The position numbers were made by a program, and so were the translations under genes. Under the pieces are notes generated by a model. That model had not been told where the DNA came from and searched no databases. It saw only the letters and a program-made list of their open reading frames with translations. From assembly GCF_029407905.1 (NCBI RefSeq), contig NC_073630.1, positions 53,283,001-53,347,000 of the forward strand: a stretch of 64,000 bases of DNA. Reading direction: 5' to 3'. The stretch comes from Bubalus kerabau. Its lineage: Eukaryota > Chordata > Mammalia > Artiodactyla > Bovidae. This document shows, in pieces, positions 1 through 11,210 of this stretch (position 1 is the first letter of the stretch; the number at the start of each line of letters is the position of its first letter).

Positions 1-81
1 ATGGACTGCAGCCTAATGGGCTCCTCCATCCATGGGATTTTCCAGGCAAGAGTACTGGAGTGGGGTGCCATCACCTTCTCC
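1..81 (-). mobile_element. BOV-A2/Bov-A type SINE, partial at window edge
   Basis: Reverse-strand Bov-A unit, recognised by the ...GGGATTTTCCAGGCAAGAGTACTGGAGTG...CCTTCTCC block. It is cut by the window start and ends directly against L1 sequence at base 82, so the SINE appears to have inserted into the L1 3' region. The rest of the SINE and of that L1's 3' UTR lie outside the window. Confidence 0.85.
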
Positions 82-1012
82 GTATATATGTGTTAGCATA
101 CTGTATTGGTGTTTTTCTTTCTGGCTTACTTCACTCTGTATAATCAGCTCCAGTTTCATCCACCTCATTAGAACTGATTCAAATGTATTCTTTTTAATGG
201 CTGAGTAATACTCCTTTGTGTATATGTACCACAGCTTTCTTATCCATTCATCTGCTGATGGACATCTAGGCTGTTTCCATGTCCTGGCTATTATAAACAG
301 TGCTGTGATGAACATTGGGGTACACGTGTCTCTTTCCCTTCTGGTTTCCTCAGTGTGTATGCCCAGCAGTGGGATTGATGGGTCATATGGCAGTTCTATT
401 TCCAGTTTTTTAAGGAATCTCCACACTGTTCTCCATAGTGGCTGTACTAGTTTGCATTCCCACCAACAGTGTAAAAGGGTTCCCTTTTCTCTGCATCCTC
501 TCGAGGATTTATTGCTTGTAGACTTTTGGATAGCAGCCATTCTGACTGGTGTGAAATGGTACCTCACTGTGGTTTTGATTTACATTTCTCTAATAATGAG
601 TGATGTTGAGCATCTTTTCATGTGTTTGTTAGCCATCTGTATGTCTTCTTTGCAGAAATGTCTGTTTCGTTCTTTGGCCCATTTTTTGATTGGGTTGTTT
701 ATTTTTCTGGAATTGAGCTGCAGGAGTTGCTTGTATATTTTTGAGATTAATTGTTTGTCACTTGCTTCATTTGCTATTATTTTCTCCCTTTCTGAAGGCT
801 GTCTTTTTCCTTGCTTATAGTTTCTTTTGTTGTGCAGAAGCTTTAAATTTAATTAGATCCCATTTGTTTATTTCTGCTTTAATTTCCAATATTCTGGGAG
901 ATGGGTCATAGAGGATCCTGCTGTGATGTATGTCGGAGAGTGTTTTGCCTATGTTCTCCCCTAAGAGTTTTATAGTTTCTGGTCTTAGGTTTAGATCTTT
1001 AATCCATTTTGG
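82..1012 (-). mobile_element. L1 3' segment (ORF2 C-terminus), minus strand
   Basis: Read on the minus strand, this encodes the C-terminal part of L1 ORF2, with the Cys-rich stretch (...LLHCWWECKLVQPLWRTVW...) and the terminal YYSAIKKNTFE and HIYG blocks. The longest frame covers 13-567; further upstream parts are in other frames (815-1084), so it is a pseudogene. The 5' end of the insertion is at about 1012, inside the LNVRPETIKLL region. The 3' UTR is not present because a SINE and then the window edge follow. Confidence 0.9.
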
Positions 1013-2194
1013 ATTAAAAATGGAAAGCAACTCCTGGAAAGCAACTATTTGAATTAAAAATGGAAAGCACAGATTGGAAAGCAACTATTCTCCAATAAAA
1101 ATAAAAAAAAAAAATTCTGCATGGCCTTAGACTCATTATGATCAAAAATTTACCTCAAGAACCTGTGTTAATTTCTAATTTCTATATGTATTTGCAAAGC
1201 ACTAAACGTTCTAAGCCTTAAGAACAGTGGTTTCTGATCTTTGAATTTATTTTACTCCACCCATTTAATTAATGGGGAGCATTTATTGATTCTGATTTTG
1301 AGTTATTTCTTCATACTTCATCCTCTATAACTATGCCTAAGAACACAATTGTTTTCCTGGTGAACTCATGCTTAGACAGCTTATTTTAAAAGCTCTAAAT
1401 AGGCATCTCTGGCTATTGTTTATCTCTAACAAATTCTGATAAAACTGTGTTAACAATCTTTCCCACTCTCCCAAGGGAAAAAAAAAAAAAATTTTTTCCC
1501 AAAAAGGCTGTTGGCCAATGTGGTGACCATCATTCATTAAAATCAGACTTTTTGTTTCCCTTGACTTTTTGGCAAAATAAATGCACCATTAAATTATAGA
1601 AAAGAATTAACCAAAACTCTAATCTTCAGGAAAAACAAAACAAAAACAAAAACGTTTTATCTACACTTTTTTCTAATGCTATTATTCTTTCACTAGCTTG
1701 TGCCTGTTCCTCTGTCTGTTATAGAGCTGTGTTCCAAGTGTCCTTCATTAGACTTTTCCCACAACTGCACTAGCATCTTGTAATGCTTCCTTTTCTGAAT
1801 CATATATATTATCTCCATGCATTTTCAGCTTTATACTGTTATCTATTTTTTCTGTTTAGTTTGTCTCTTCAACAAAAGAGAAGGCTCTGCAGATCTATTA
1901 TTCCCAACTTATCAATGAACATAGTTCAGTGAACCTAGGAAAAAAAGGAAGAAATTTTAATTGCTTGAAACTCAGCCATTACATATTTGGTGTACTTGAT
2001 GTTGAGGTGCATGACCACCTTATATCAGAAATATACAAAAGTGCTTGTGTCTTTCGTATCTATATCTGTCTCTATCTCTACTAGCAAATCATTTTATAAT
2101 GTGTACAAATATAATGTATAATTTAAAAGCTAGCAATTTTCACACTTACAGTTTTGTCATCCAGAGATTCTTTATGGAATAGGGAAACTCTGTT
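1013..2194. other. AT-rich intergenic DNA with a local triplication
   Basis: 1013-1113 holds three imperfect copies of a GGAAAGCAACT motif and ends in CTCCAATAAAAATAAA plus an A-run, resembling the tail of an older plus-strand artiodactyl L1. The remainder is AT-rich. A short A/T palindrome lies at about 1468-1505. No gene or clear repeat was recognised between 1114 and 2194. Confidence 0.5.
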
Positions 2195-2400
2195 CCAACC
2201 TCTGCCTTCATCTTTTTATGCTTTTCTCCTTGTGCACATGTCTATGTTCAAATTTTCCATTTTTTACAAGGACACCAACCATATTGGATTAGGGTCTACC
2301 ACCCTAATGATCTCATCTTAATTTGATCATCTTATTTTCAAAAAAGGTCACATTTATAGAAACTGTAGTTTAGGATTTCAATATAATTTGGGGTTTTATA
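2195..2400 (+). mobile_element. MLT1-like (ERVL-MaLR) LTR fragment
   Basis: Diverged match, from memory, to the 3' half of the MLT1 LTR: ACAAGGACACCAACCATATTGG, then GGATTAGGGTC..CACCCTAATGA, CTCATCTTAATTTGATCA, and a GGTCACATTTATAG..TTAGGATTTCAATATA block in the expected order. It is an old, non-coding solo fragment. The limits are approximate. Confidence 0.6.
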
Positions 2401-3060
2401 ATTTGACCCCTAATAGGTATCTTATACTGAATAGGTCTCTCACTGGTGACTCACATGACCAGTCTTCACTGGGGACCCAAACACTGCTAAATATTGTGAT
2501 TTCTTCTCTACTTGTCAGCAAGATATTTTATTTGCTATATTCTTATATTATCATTATATTCTTGTATTATAGTTTGGTATAATATGAGCAATAAGCATAA
2601 TTTCCATGAAGTGAAACATTCTATTAAGACATAATTTAAAAGACTATTGCAAACTGATTTACAATACCATTACCATTTGGAATTATATGTTTTACCTGTA
2701 TATTTGTGCTTATCTCTGATTGTTTCTTCAGGAACCTGTTTTAGACTGTAATTTCTATGCAATAGTATGTCAACATGTGAAAGCTGTACTATATTGCCTT
2801 TTCATCAAAACTATAAGGAGGTATTGGTCTTACTTTTCTGATGTTCTCTAAATTTCTTAGTAGTGAAGTAATGTTATTGTAATATTTTATAATTTATTCT
2901 TATTATATCCCTTGTACATTTTAATTTGAAATCACCATTTTCTCTTCAGAAAGCAAATCCTTAATGCTACTTAAATAATATCAACCTCTTATCCACTGTG
3001 TTTTCAAAAATTATTCTTTTTATTTGTAATGTTGGTATTTTAATCTTGTTTATAATTATA
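2401..3060. other. AT-rich intergenic DNA
   Basis: No gene, RNA or confidently named repeat was seen. The short reading frames have no recognisable protein content. Confidence 0.5.
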
Positions 3061-3482
3061 TTGTATGGATGTGAGATTTGGACTATAAAGAAAGCTGAGT
3101 GCCAAAGAATTGATGCTTTTGAACTGTGGTGTTGGAGAAGACTCTTGAGAGTCCCTTGGACTGCAAGGAGATCCAAGCAGTCCATCCTAAAGGAGCTCAA
3201 TCCTGGGTGCTCATTGGAAGGGCTGATGTTGAGGCTTCAATACTTGGCCACCTGATGCGAAGAGCTGACTCATTGGAAAAGACCCTGATGCTGGGAAAGA
3301 TTGAGGGCAGGAGGAGAAGGGGACGACATGGATGAGATGGTTGAATGGCATCATTGACTTGAAGGACATGGATTTGGGTCGACTCCAGGAGTTGGTGATG
3401 GACAGGGAGGCCTGGTGTGCTGCAGTTCATGGAGTCGCAAAGAGTCGGACACGGCTGAGCAACTGAACTGACTGACTGACTG
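3061..3482 (+). mobile_element. BovB 3' end, 5'-truncated
   Basis: Encodes the conserved C-terminus of the BovB polyprotein (YGCEIWTIKKAECQRIDAF, ELWCWRRLLRVPWTARRS) followed by the usual 3' end, GTCGCAAAGAGTCGGACACG, and an (ACTG)n tail that stops at a TG microsatellite. Frames break several times. BovB is an RTE-class LINE with an AP-endonuclease and a reverse transcriptase; this copy has neither. No clear target-site duplication was seen. Confidence 0.9.
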
Positions 3483-3488
3483 ATATAT

Positions 3489-3559
3489 GTGTGTGTGTGT
3501 GTGTGTGTGTGTATTATATATTTATATATATAATATATTTATATTTATATTTATATATC
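3489..3559. repeat. (TG)n then AT-rich microsatellite
   Basis: An uninterrupted TG run at about 3489-3511 is followed by TATA/TTTATA repeats up to the SINE at 3561. It abuts the BovB tail, a common place for microsatellites to arise. Confidence 0.9.
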
Positions 3560-3560
3560 A

Positions 3561-3762
3561 GGGGCTTCCCTTATCACTCAGCTGGTAAAGAATCTGCCTG
3601 CAATGCAGGAGACATGGGTTCTATCCCTGGGTTGGGAAGATTCCCCTGGAGAAGGGAAAGGCTACCCACTCCAGGATCCTGGCCTGGAGAATTCCATGGA
3701 CTGTATGGTCCATGGGGTTGCAAAGAATCAGACACAACTGAGTGACTTTGACTTTAACTTTT
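3561..3762 (+). mobile_element. Bov-tA SINE
   Basis: Full-length ruminant SINE. It has a tRNA-Glu-derived head (GGGGCTTCCCT..CTCAGCTGGTAAAGAATCTGCC, with A/B-box-like parts) followed by a Bov-A body (GGAGAAGGGAAAGGCTACCC ... CAAAGAATCAGACACAACTG). It is non-coding and depends on LINE machinery, presumably BovB, whose 3' end its tail resembles. Confidence 0.9.
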
Positions 3763-4799
3763 TACCTTCATAATGTTATATGAAGTTCTGAAGATCTAAT
3801 TTGTTATGATAAAATTGATCAAATTTCCCATTCTGCCACTTTCCATTTTACTGTAGAAAAACATTCTCATTATATATATATACACATACATACATATATA
3901 TGTATATATGTATTTCAAATCACCTTTTATTTCTTTTTTTTCTTTTTGTAATTTAACAAAATGCTTTATCTGAAATCTGTTTTATTGTGTTATTGGAAGT
4001 AAATATGTAAATATATCCTTTTTCAAATAATCAATTTTCTTAAAACCATTTACCAAATTACATCCTTTTATCTGATGTTTGGCCTTTGTTAGTCATATTC
4101 CAAATATTCATATATAATTTGAAGTATCTGATATATAAATACCATAATTTCTTTTTCAAATAACCATTTCATTACTCTTAAAGCTATTAGGGAGACAAGT
4201 TGAATGTTAATCTTTTTTGTTCAAACTTTGAGTTACTTTTATCTACTTTTACTTCCAAATATATTTTGCTATCATTTGGTCAATGTTTTATATTTATAAA
4301 ATAATATGTGAAACATAAGATTCTTAACAAAATTAAGATTAATCTTTTCATTGAAGAATATCTCTTAAGGTCATTAAGTTTTCCATTTTGTCTCTTTAGA
4401 TAAATTATATTTTAGCATTAACCTTACAAGTCTTAAAATAATATTGGTATTTCAAAAACTCTAAATTTTAGTTTACTCTATCGTTTGCTTCTTATATAAC
4501 AGCTCTTCACTGTGGTCACTGATGTGCTAAATAAGCATCTTACTTCACCATAAGAATGTCTAATATACTGTTACTGCTTCAGCTGCAATTACTACAAACA
4601 CCATTATTATATCTAGTATTTTATGTCAAAAGCCAGTTATTCTTAAACTTCACTTAAACAGAAATTAAAATGTCTCCCATAGTCAAGTCTTATGGAAATG
4701 TATTTACAAGTAAAGTAGTATATTAGAAAGCATTTCTAAAAGATATTAAGAGCTAACTTTAACAGCTAACACAATCATGTGAGCTATTTGATAGAAGAT
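3763..4799. other. AT-rich intergenic DNA with TA/CATA repeat
   Basis: A degenerate (TA)n/(CATA)n tract lies at about 3872-3912. The rest is AT-rich without recognised genes or named repeats. Confidence 0.5.
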
Positions 4800-4985
4800 A
4801 TAATTTCATCATGCTATTTAAATTTCACATCAAACTACACAACAAGGCTATTTTTATCTCCAATTAACAAATGAAGGAACTCAGATTGATTACAGTCAAA
4901 TACCCTCTTATACCGTTTCAGTCATGCAGCAAGAACTTGAACCCTATCTGCCAGATTCCAGACCTACACACTTCATCACAACATT
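4800..4985 (-). repeat. MIR SINE, ancient
   Basis: Diverged MIR in reverse orientation. The series AACAAGGCTATTTTTATC..ATTAACAAATGAAGGAACTCAG and then AGCAAGAACTTGAACCC follows the MIR order 'CCCATTTTACAGATGAGGAAACTGAG ... GGATTCGAACCC'. Edges are approximate. Confidence 0.7.
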
Positions 4986-5840
4986 GCTCTTGACACTTAT
5001 ATAGGTTCAGTCTGTTTTTAAGAAAGGCAAGTTCAGATAGGAATAACTTGGTCATTAGATAGTAGTTCATGTTTCATGAGCTCTATCTTTGCTCTTAGCA
5101 TTGCCATTGCCACATAGAAGGGGTTTCTAAAGAGTGACTATACATTTATCAGGCGATTAAATTGTAACTAGATAGAACTATTTTATTTTTCATATTTAAA
5201 CTTTGTTAATGTTTGGTCACAAGTTTTAGTACAAATGTCTGTATGATTTCTCAATATTTATTCCTGAAAATTTCCTACAGAAGTCATTGTTGTGGTTTGT
5301 TTTGGTACAATCAAGAACAGAGACTGAAATCTCTGTTTCTTAAAAAAAAAAAAAAAACTAGTAAGTATTTTATTAAATCAAGCACAAGAAAATTTATGAG
5401 CAGAGATGTCTGATATAGATCTTGGAATGAGTTCTGGGTTTTGTGATTAAATTTTTATAAATATTGGTTAAAACAACAGCAATAAAAATACAAACATGTC
5501 TTTTTTGCAACATACTAATATTTTTGCAACATATTAATATTGCAATAGGGAAATGACCACAAAAAGAAAATAAAAATGTTTTATTCCACAGTTAAATTTC
5601 ACAAAAGCTGTTTTATTTATTTTTTTTACCCTTAAGTCATTGCAGAAAGGAGTAGAAATGGAGGAATAAAGATGACCAGAAAAAAAATTATTAACCAGAT
5701 CTAATAAACCCATCTGCAAGGGTGTTATCAATATTAGCTTAGTGTTATTCTATAGAAAAATATTATTACAAGTGGAATTATTTCACAAGAGCAGAAGCTT
5801 AGAACTAATAAACATCTTGGCTTCAGAAATGTGTATAGTG
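4986..5840. other. AT-rich intergenic DNA
   Basis: No gene or named repeat was recognised. It contains an A-run at about 5342-5356 and a duplicated TTTTTGCAACATA motif at about 5502-5531. Confidence 0.5.
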
Positions 5841-6035
5841 AAGTGAAGTCACTCAGTCGTGTCCGACTCTTTGCGACCCCACGGACGGTAGTCTACCAGG
5901 GTCCACCGTCCATGGGGTTTTCCAGACAAGAATAATGGAGTGGGCTGCCATTTCCTTCTCCAGCAGACCTTCCAAACCCAGGGATCGAACCTGGGTCTCC
6001 TGCATTGCAGACAGACGCTTTACCGTCTGAGAGAG
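5841..6035 (-). mobile_element. Bov-tA SINE, minus strand
   Basis: Reverse complement of the standard unit: GTCACTCAGTCGTGTCCGAC near the start, TTCCTTCTCCAGCAG in the middle, then CAGGGATCGAACCTGGGTCT and the tRNA-like head at the right end. The head is only slightly diverged. Confidence 0.9.
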
Positions 6036-6979
6036 ATCCAAAGCTCAATCTTTAGAACCCACCCCCCGCCCCGTCTCAATGCATTAAGTTAGGATTATAA
6101 ATTCAACTTGAGACAGTTTACAGGACTATTTAACTAGTACATATTGAGGTTTATATTTAATTGCTGCCACTGTAATATCGTTCTGTTACTTTATAATCCA
6201 GAGGTTTCTGCAATAAACTGTTTAACAGTAATTTAAATAGAAATCACTAAATGCTGCTCTTTAGTTTTCAGGAATTTTAAATTTAATACAATCTTATTTC
6301 ATTATAAATTTTAATAAGCCAATCCATTTTTATGACATCTATGTCTATCCAAAAATGTGAATTATCCTATCATTTTACATAGTTCAAATCCTATTTCTAT
6401 TTGAAATTAATAGAAAACTGAATCAATTTTATTATTTTTGAATAATAATATGAATATGTCCTTGAATCCAGATGCTGAAACTTATTGATACATTATCCTA
6501 ATTTGGAGTATGACTAATCTAAACCAAATTATTTTTTGGTGTTTTTAGAATTAATAAAATTCTATTGCACATATTTTTCTCTCCATAAAAGTATTTGCAT
6601 TTTCCTCTTAACAGCATGTACACAAGATAAATGCATAGATAAGCAAGACTGCTTCAGCATATCTCATATTGAAAGCATTTCAACAATCAAACATTGTTTA
6701 CATCAAACTAATTTCCATTAAGAAAATTTACAGTTTGTCACGTACATATGTTCCTCCCCATTGATTTCATATAGCCTCCTTTGCACAGGCAGGTATTTTC
6801 AATGTGATTTTATTACTCCAATTTATTAACCTGACAGAAACATTTCAAATTAAAGAATTTTTCAATCAATATGTTCCAGTCCACTTAAAACTGTTTGGGC
6901 CATTTTAAATTGATATTTTATAAGCTTAGAATGAAAACAAGTGTGATATCTAAGAAAACTTATATACAGATCTAATTTC
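6036..6979. other. AT-rich intergenic DNA
   Basis: Follows the SINE with a short C-rich stretch (about 6060-6073), then AT-rich sequence. A 61-aa frame at 6536-6721 has no recognisable content. No gene is supported. Confidence 0.5.
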
Positions 6980-7079
6980 AAAAGATGTACCTGTGGCGGA
7001 TTCATTTTGATATTTGGCAAATCTAATACAGTTATGTAAAGTTTAAAAATAAAATAAAATTAAAAAAAAAAAAGATGTA
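6980..7079 (+). mobile_element. Mini L1: 80-bp 3' end with target-site duplication
   Basis: Only the last ~80 bases of the bovine-type L1 3' UTR (TGTGGCGGATTCATTTTGA ... AAAGTTTAAAAATAAAATAA plus A-tail) at about 6990-7069. It is flanked by AAAAGATGTA at 6980-6989 and 7070-7079. The extreme 5' truncation and the 10-bp duplication show that it is a genuine L1 insertion. Confidence 0.88.
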
Positions 7080-7539
7080 TATCTGACTTTCTAATCAAAG
7101 TACTAAAAACTACTGAGAAAAAGACAGCATTAGTCATGGTCTGCCATTTAGCAACTAAATACAGAAGCCTCATGTGTGTTGCATGGGTTGATATTTACAT
7201 TGGCTTGTTTTTACAGCTCATAGTATCCTTATATAAAAGACTTGAATATTTTTGTATAATTCTAATAACTATGTTTATTATTAATATATCCTGTGAGTCA
7301 AACCTAGTATACAGTTTAAGATATATAGTTGTAGATTTTTTTGTTCATCAATTCATTTTATATGATTTTAATTGCTCACACTTTCATATGTCAAGCAATA
7401 ACTCCTAAATTTATATCTGCATCCAAGACTTCTATATGCAACTCTAGATTCACCTGTCTAAATGTCTGCCCTAAATCCCCATTTGAATGTCTAAGAATCA
7501 TCTTAAACTTACCATGCCCCAAATTAATTTGATCTTTCC
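7080..7539. other. Intergenic DNA
   Basis: Two overlapping small frames (7136-7408 and 7341-7532) have no recognisable domains. The right end grades into the ancient L2. No gene is supported. Confidence 0.45.
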
Positions 7540-7893
7540 TCTCAAACTTACTGCAGTAACAGTTTTTCCATCTCTGTGAATGACATCTCCATCCTTCAGG
7601 TTGGCTTGCCCCAAACTTTGATCTTATCTCTGATTATCCCCTTTCTTGTATGACACCCAGATATTCCATTAGGAAATAGCTTCAGATTGTAATCATTTTT
7701 CTTTACTGAACTGCTATGACTCTGGTTTGAACCTTATCATGTCATACCTCACTGCGGTCATCCAGATCTAGCTATCATGATACCTTACTTGAACCATTTC
7801 AATAACTTCCCTATCTGTGTCCTTGTTCCAACATTGACCACTTACACTTACTCCCTACAAAGAAGACAGAGTCATTCTATTTAAACATAAGTC

Positions 7894-8577
7894 AGGAAAT
7901 GGCAACCCACTACAGTATCCTTTTAAAAGATGCTTACTCCTTGGAAGGAAAGTTATGACCGACCTAGATAGCATATTCAAAACCAGAGACATTACTTTGC
8001 CAACAAAGGTCTATCTAGTCAAGCCTATGGTTTTTCCTGTGGTCATGTATGGATGTGAGAGTTGGACTGTGAAGAAGGCTGATCACCGAAGAATTGATGC
8101 TTTTGAACTGTGGTGTTGGAGAAGACTCTTGAGACTCCCTTGGACTGCAAGGAGATCCAACCAGTCCATTCTGAAGGAGATCAGCCCTGGGATTTCTTTG
8201 GATGGAATGATGCTAAAGCTGAAACTCCAGTACTTTGGCCACCTCATGCGAAGAGTTGACTCATTGGAAAAGACTCTGATGCTGGGAGGGGTTGGGGGCA
8301 GGAGGAGAAGAGCATGACAGAGGATGAGATGGCTGGATGGCATCACTGATTCGATGGGTGTGAGTCTGAGTGAACTCCGGGAGTTGGTGATGGACAGGGA
8401 GGCCTGGAGTGCTGTGATTCATGGGGTCACGAAGAGTCGGACACGACTGGGCAACTGAACTGAACTGAACTGAACAGTATCCTTGCCTGGGAAATTCCAT
8501 GGACAGAGGAGCCTGGCAAGCTACAGTCCATGGGGTCACAAAGCATCGCAGATGACTGAGAGACTTTCATTTTCACA
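7894..8577 (+). mobile_element. Bov-A/Bov-tA SINE body split by BovB
   Basis: SINE body halves at 7894-7922 (GGAAATGGCAACCCACTACAG) and 8474-8577 (ATCCTTGCCTGGGAAATTCC ... CTGAGAGACTTTCATTTTCAC). Joined across the BovB insertion they form a continuous Bov-A body. The tRNA-like head is missing, so the SINE was already 5'-truncated. Confidence 0.88.
7923..8473 (+). mobile_element. BovB 3' segment (ART2A-like, ~550 bp) inside a SINE
   Basis: Starts at TTAAAAGATGCTTACTCCTT and runs to the (TGAAC)n tail. It encodes the BovB C-terminus in one frame over 7955-8317 (VMYGCESWTVKKADHRRIDA ... LMLGGVGGRRRR), then shifts frame. The 11-bp repeats ACAGTATCCTT at 7912-7922 and 8474-8484 are target-site duplications. 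The length and start point fit the ART2A description of a BovB-derived short element as I recall it. Confidence 0.9.
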
Positions 8578-8993
8578 GGCCACGCCATCTCTCTACTCAA
8601 AACCTTTCAATTATATCCTATTTAAAGCCAAATAAAAGCCAATGGCTTTACGATAGTCAACACCTACTTCCATGATTCTAGTCTCTCTAACTTTGTCTGC
8701 TACTCTCCTCTTTGCTAAAACCAGTCTAGGTTCATTGCTCTCATTCCTTCTTTCCTTGACCATGCCAGGCATGTACCATCTCAGGGTCTTTTCACTGACT
8801 TGACTCTGACTGGAATGCTTTCACCTTTAGATACCTACATGACCAATTTTTTCACATTCTTCAAGATGTTACCTAATGGGAACCTTCCTCACTAATCTTC
8901 TCTGATCACCCTGTTCGTAATTTTAACCACTGTCACAGTTTCACAGTCCTTCTCTCTTCCCTCTCTTATTTCTTCCATACTACTCATTACAGG

Positions 8994-9023
8994 CTTCCCA
9001 AAGTCTGACACGACTGAAGCTCC
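8994..9023 (+). repeat. Possible Bov-tA relic with large internal deletion
   Basis: Within the L2, GGCTTCCC is followed directly by AAAGTCTGACACGACTGAAG, which are the first and last bases of a Bov-tA SINE. This may be a SINE collapsed to its ends, but it is too short to be certain. Confidence 0.35.
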
Positions 9024-9180
9024 TGAGTGCAACACATATACTACAGGTCAATTTTACACATGTGATTTAATTTTCTTATGTTTATTCCCTAGCTCCCTCT
9101 TTGTAAATTACATCAGCAATAGGCTTTCCATATTTTATTCTTTGTTGTAATACAGGCCCTATTTAAGGTACTAAGGGAAT

Positions 9181-11099
9181 CTTGGCTGTATAAATAAAAC
9201 AAAATGATGAAGTAGAAGTATGTATCATGAGTGTTTTCATATATACTTTATCTCTTGTTCATTTTCCTTTGACTACATACTCATGTAATATTTCTTGTTA
9301 AATATAACTAATTTGATTGAAAATGAGAATGAAGTTAAAAATTTTGTAGGAGGCATTCAGTTTTAGTTTTAATAATTCATAAGTTAGTTCCTCTTCCTCC
9401 TGATATTACAACTGACTGTGTATATGTTTACTGAAAGATGAAGTGAAAACATTGAGGAGTTTTAAATATATCTTCATTTACTGGAAAATAATCTCTGTCA
9501 TGAGAGCAGAAAGCCCTGTAGTTTGCTCTGAGCCCCTTCCAGCTTTCTAAGTAGTCATCACATGATCAAACCCTATGTGTTAATAATTATGCCAACAGTC
9601 CAGACAAGTAAAGAAAGGTTGTTTCCCTGGTCATTAAGATACTGTGCTTTGGAATCTTTATTATCTGTGGAATTTTTACCATGTTCTTATCTATGTATAA
9701 AAAAATAAATACAACATAAGCTTTGGAAATAAAGAAAAATGTTGGGGTAAAAATAAATGAAAACTTATGAATCATGGAGGATTGATTGAGAAAGTGTAGG
9801 TCATATATAGAGTTTCAGAAAGAGATAATACAAAGAGAAAATAATCCAAAAACCAATAGTACAAACTTACCCCTAACTAAAAAAAATTATGACTAAGCAA
9901 TGTGGTCACTAATTGTAGCTTTCTCTGAAAGCAACAATGGGATGTATGTGGACATTTTGTTTTGTTTCTAAAATTCAATATACCATGGCAAATTTAATGA
10001 TATATAATGGTCTGAAATGTAAAGATAACATACTAAGACAAATTATATTGCCTCATGTGAAATTGCAATATATTTTCTAATAGGAAAGCAATTATTTTTT
10101 TAAAAAATAAAGTATATACTAACTTATAATCTGCTTCAATTCTAAAATAATTTGTCCTCATATTAAACCTGTATATAAAAGGCCAGTTGTATTAGGTATT
10201 ATTGTAAATTGCACTAACTAATATGTGTCTCAAGTAATTATAAAGTGTGAGCATATTAAATGTTAATAATTTATATTTTATTTATCTTTGAAATTGTATC
10301 CTACAAAAAAGTGATTAGAAATTTAAGCAAATAATTAGAAGCTATTTTTCATTACATTTGTAGGATTATCTTACTTGATAATTGCAGTTCATTTTTCTGA
10401 ATATTCTATAATTAGAATTTATGCTTACTGCTGTCTACACTAATTTTACTAATCAATCATTGTAGATGTGTATACTTTATGTATAATACTGTTGCTACTT
10501 GGCATTAGTATATAATAAAATATTTCATTACCAAAAACAATAAGAGGTGTCAAGAAAGAACTGTGGCATTGTAGAGATAGAAAAATAAAAGTTAGGGAGG
10601 TAAGAACACTTCAAAGTTGTTATAAGGATTAGATCAAGACTAAACCTCATGTCCTTTGTATCTATATTCATTTTTATAGTATTTGGATGAATTTATTGGA
10701 CATGCATTGGATAAACTCTACTTTTTATCAGTACCATCTCAACTTTGCTTTTCTCCTCATCACATTATATCTCCTTTCTGACTGACTCTGAATGTGTGTG
10801 TGTGTGTGCGGGCATGCATGTGCTTCCTTTACTAGCAAAAGTCTTTTAGGTCACTTGTGAGAACTCCATTCTCAATATGCAGCTAATGTTTTGTCCCTAA
10901 TTTCCACACCAAAGTGACATTATAGTAACTCAAAATTGCTAAGAATTACTAAAAGTTCCATGCTATGAAATTTAATCATTTTCTTAAAAATTCTATTAGA
11001 AAAATAAAGAACAAATTCTAAGAAAGATGACTACACATTAATGGGACATTCCCCAATTTCCTCTATTTCTTATCTAATCTTTTTAACTTTTACAATCAT
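9181..11099. other. AT-rich intergenic DNA
   Basis: No gene or named repeat was seen. There is a short (TG)n tract at about 10793-10809. The 62-aa frame at 9587-9775 (minus) is lysine/phenylalanine-rich and looks fortuitous. Confidence 0.5.
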
Positions 11100-11210
11100 T
11101 CATTTCAAATTAACTAACTTAATCTCATAATAGCTACATGATGGGAGAGATAACATGTATACAAAATTCAGAACAATGCCTGACACTCAATAAACATTTC
11201 TTATTTTTAG
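11100..11210 (+). repeat. MIR-like 3' end, ancient
   Basis: CAGAACAATGCCTGACACTC followed by AATAAACATTTCTT corresponds to the MIR 3' end ('AGAACAGTGCCTGGCAC...CAATAAATG'). It is short and diverged; an L2 3' end is the alternative. Confidence 0.5.

Larger units (their letters stand above)
7540..9180 (+). mobile_element. Ancient L2 LINE, interrupted by SINE and BovB
   Basis: Diverged L2 C-terminal ORF and 3' end in plus orientation. The left part (about 7540-7893) contains CTTCAGGTTGGCTTGCC..CTTGAACCATTTC-type blocks. After the SINE it resumes with GGCCACGCCATCTCTCTACTCAAAACC and continues through a GACTGGAATGCTTTCACC..TTCTCTGATCACC stretch that corresponds to the well-known L2 segment. It is non-functional. 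The outer limits are approximate. Confidence 0.7.

Noticed and set aside
1466..1507. A/T palindrome as a terminator or hairpin element
   Set aside because: An A-run meeting a T-run with CCC/GGG caps is likely chance in AT-rich DNA, and no gene lies next to it.
3561..3640. tRNA-like sequences at SINE heads
   Set aside because: The A/B-box-like parts belong to Bov-tA SINEs; no complete acceptor stem or anticodon loop context of a functional tRNA gene was seen.
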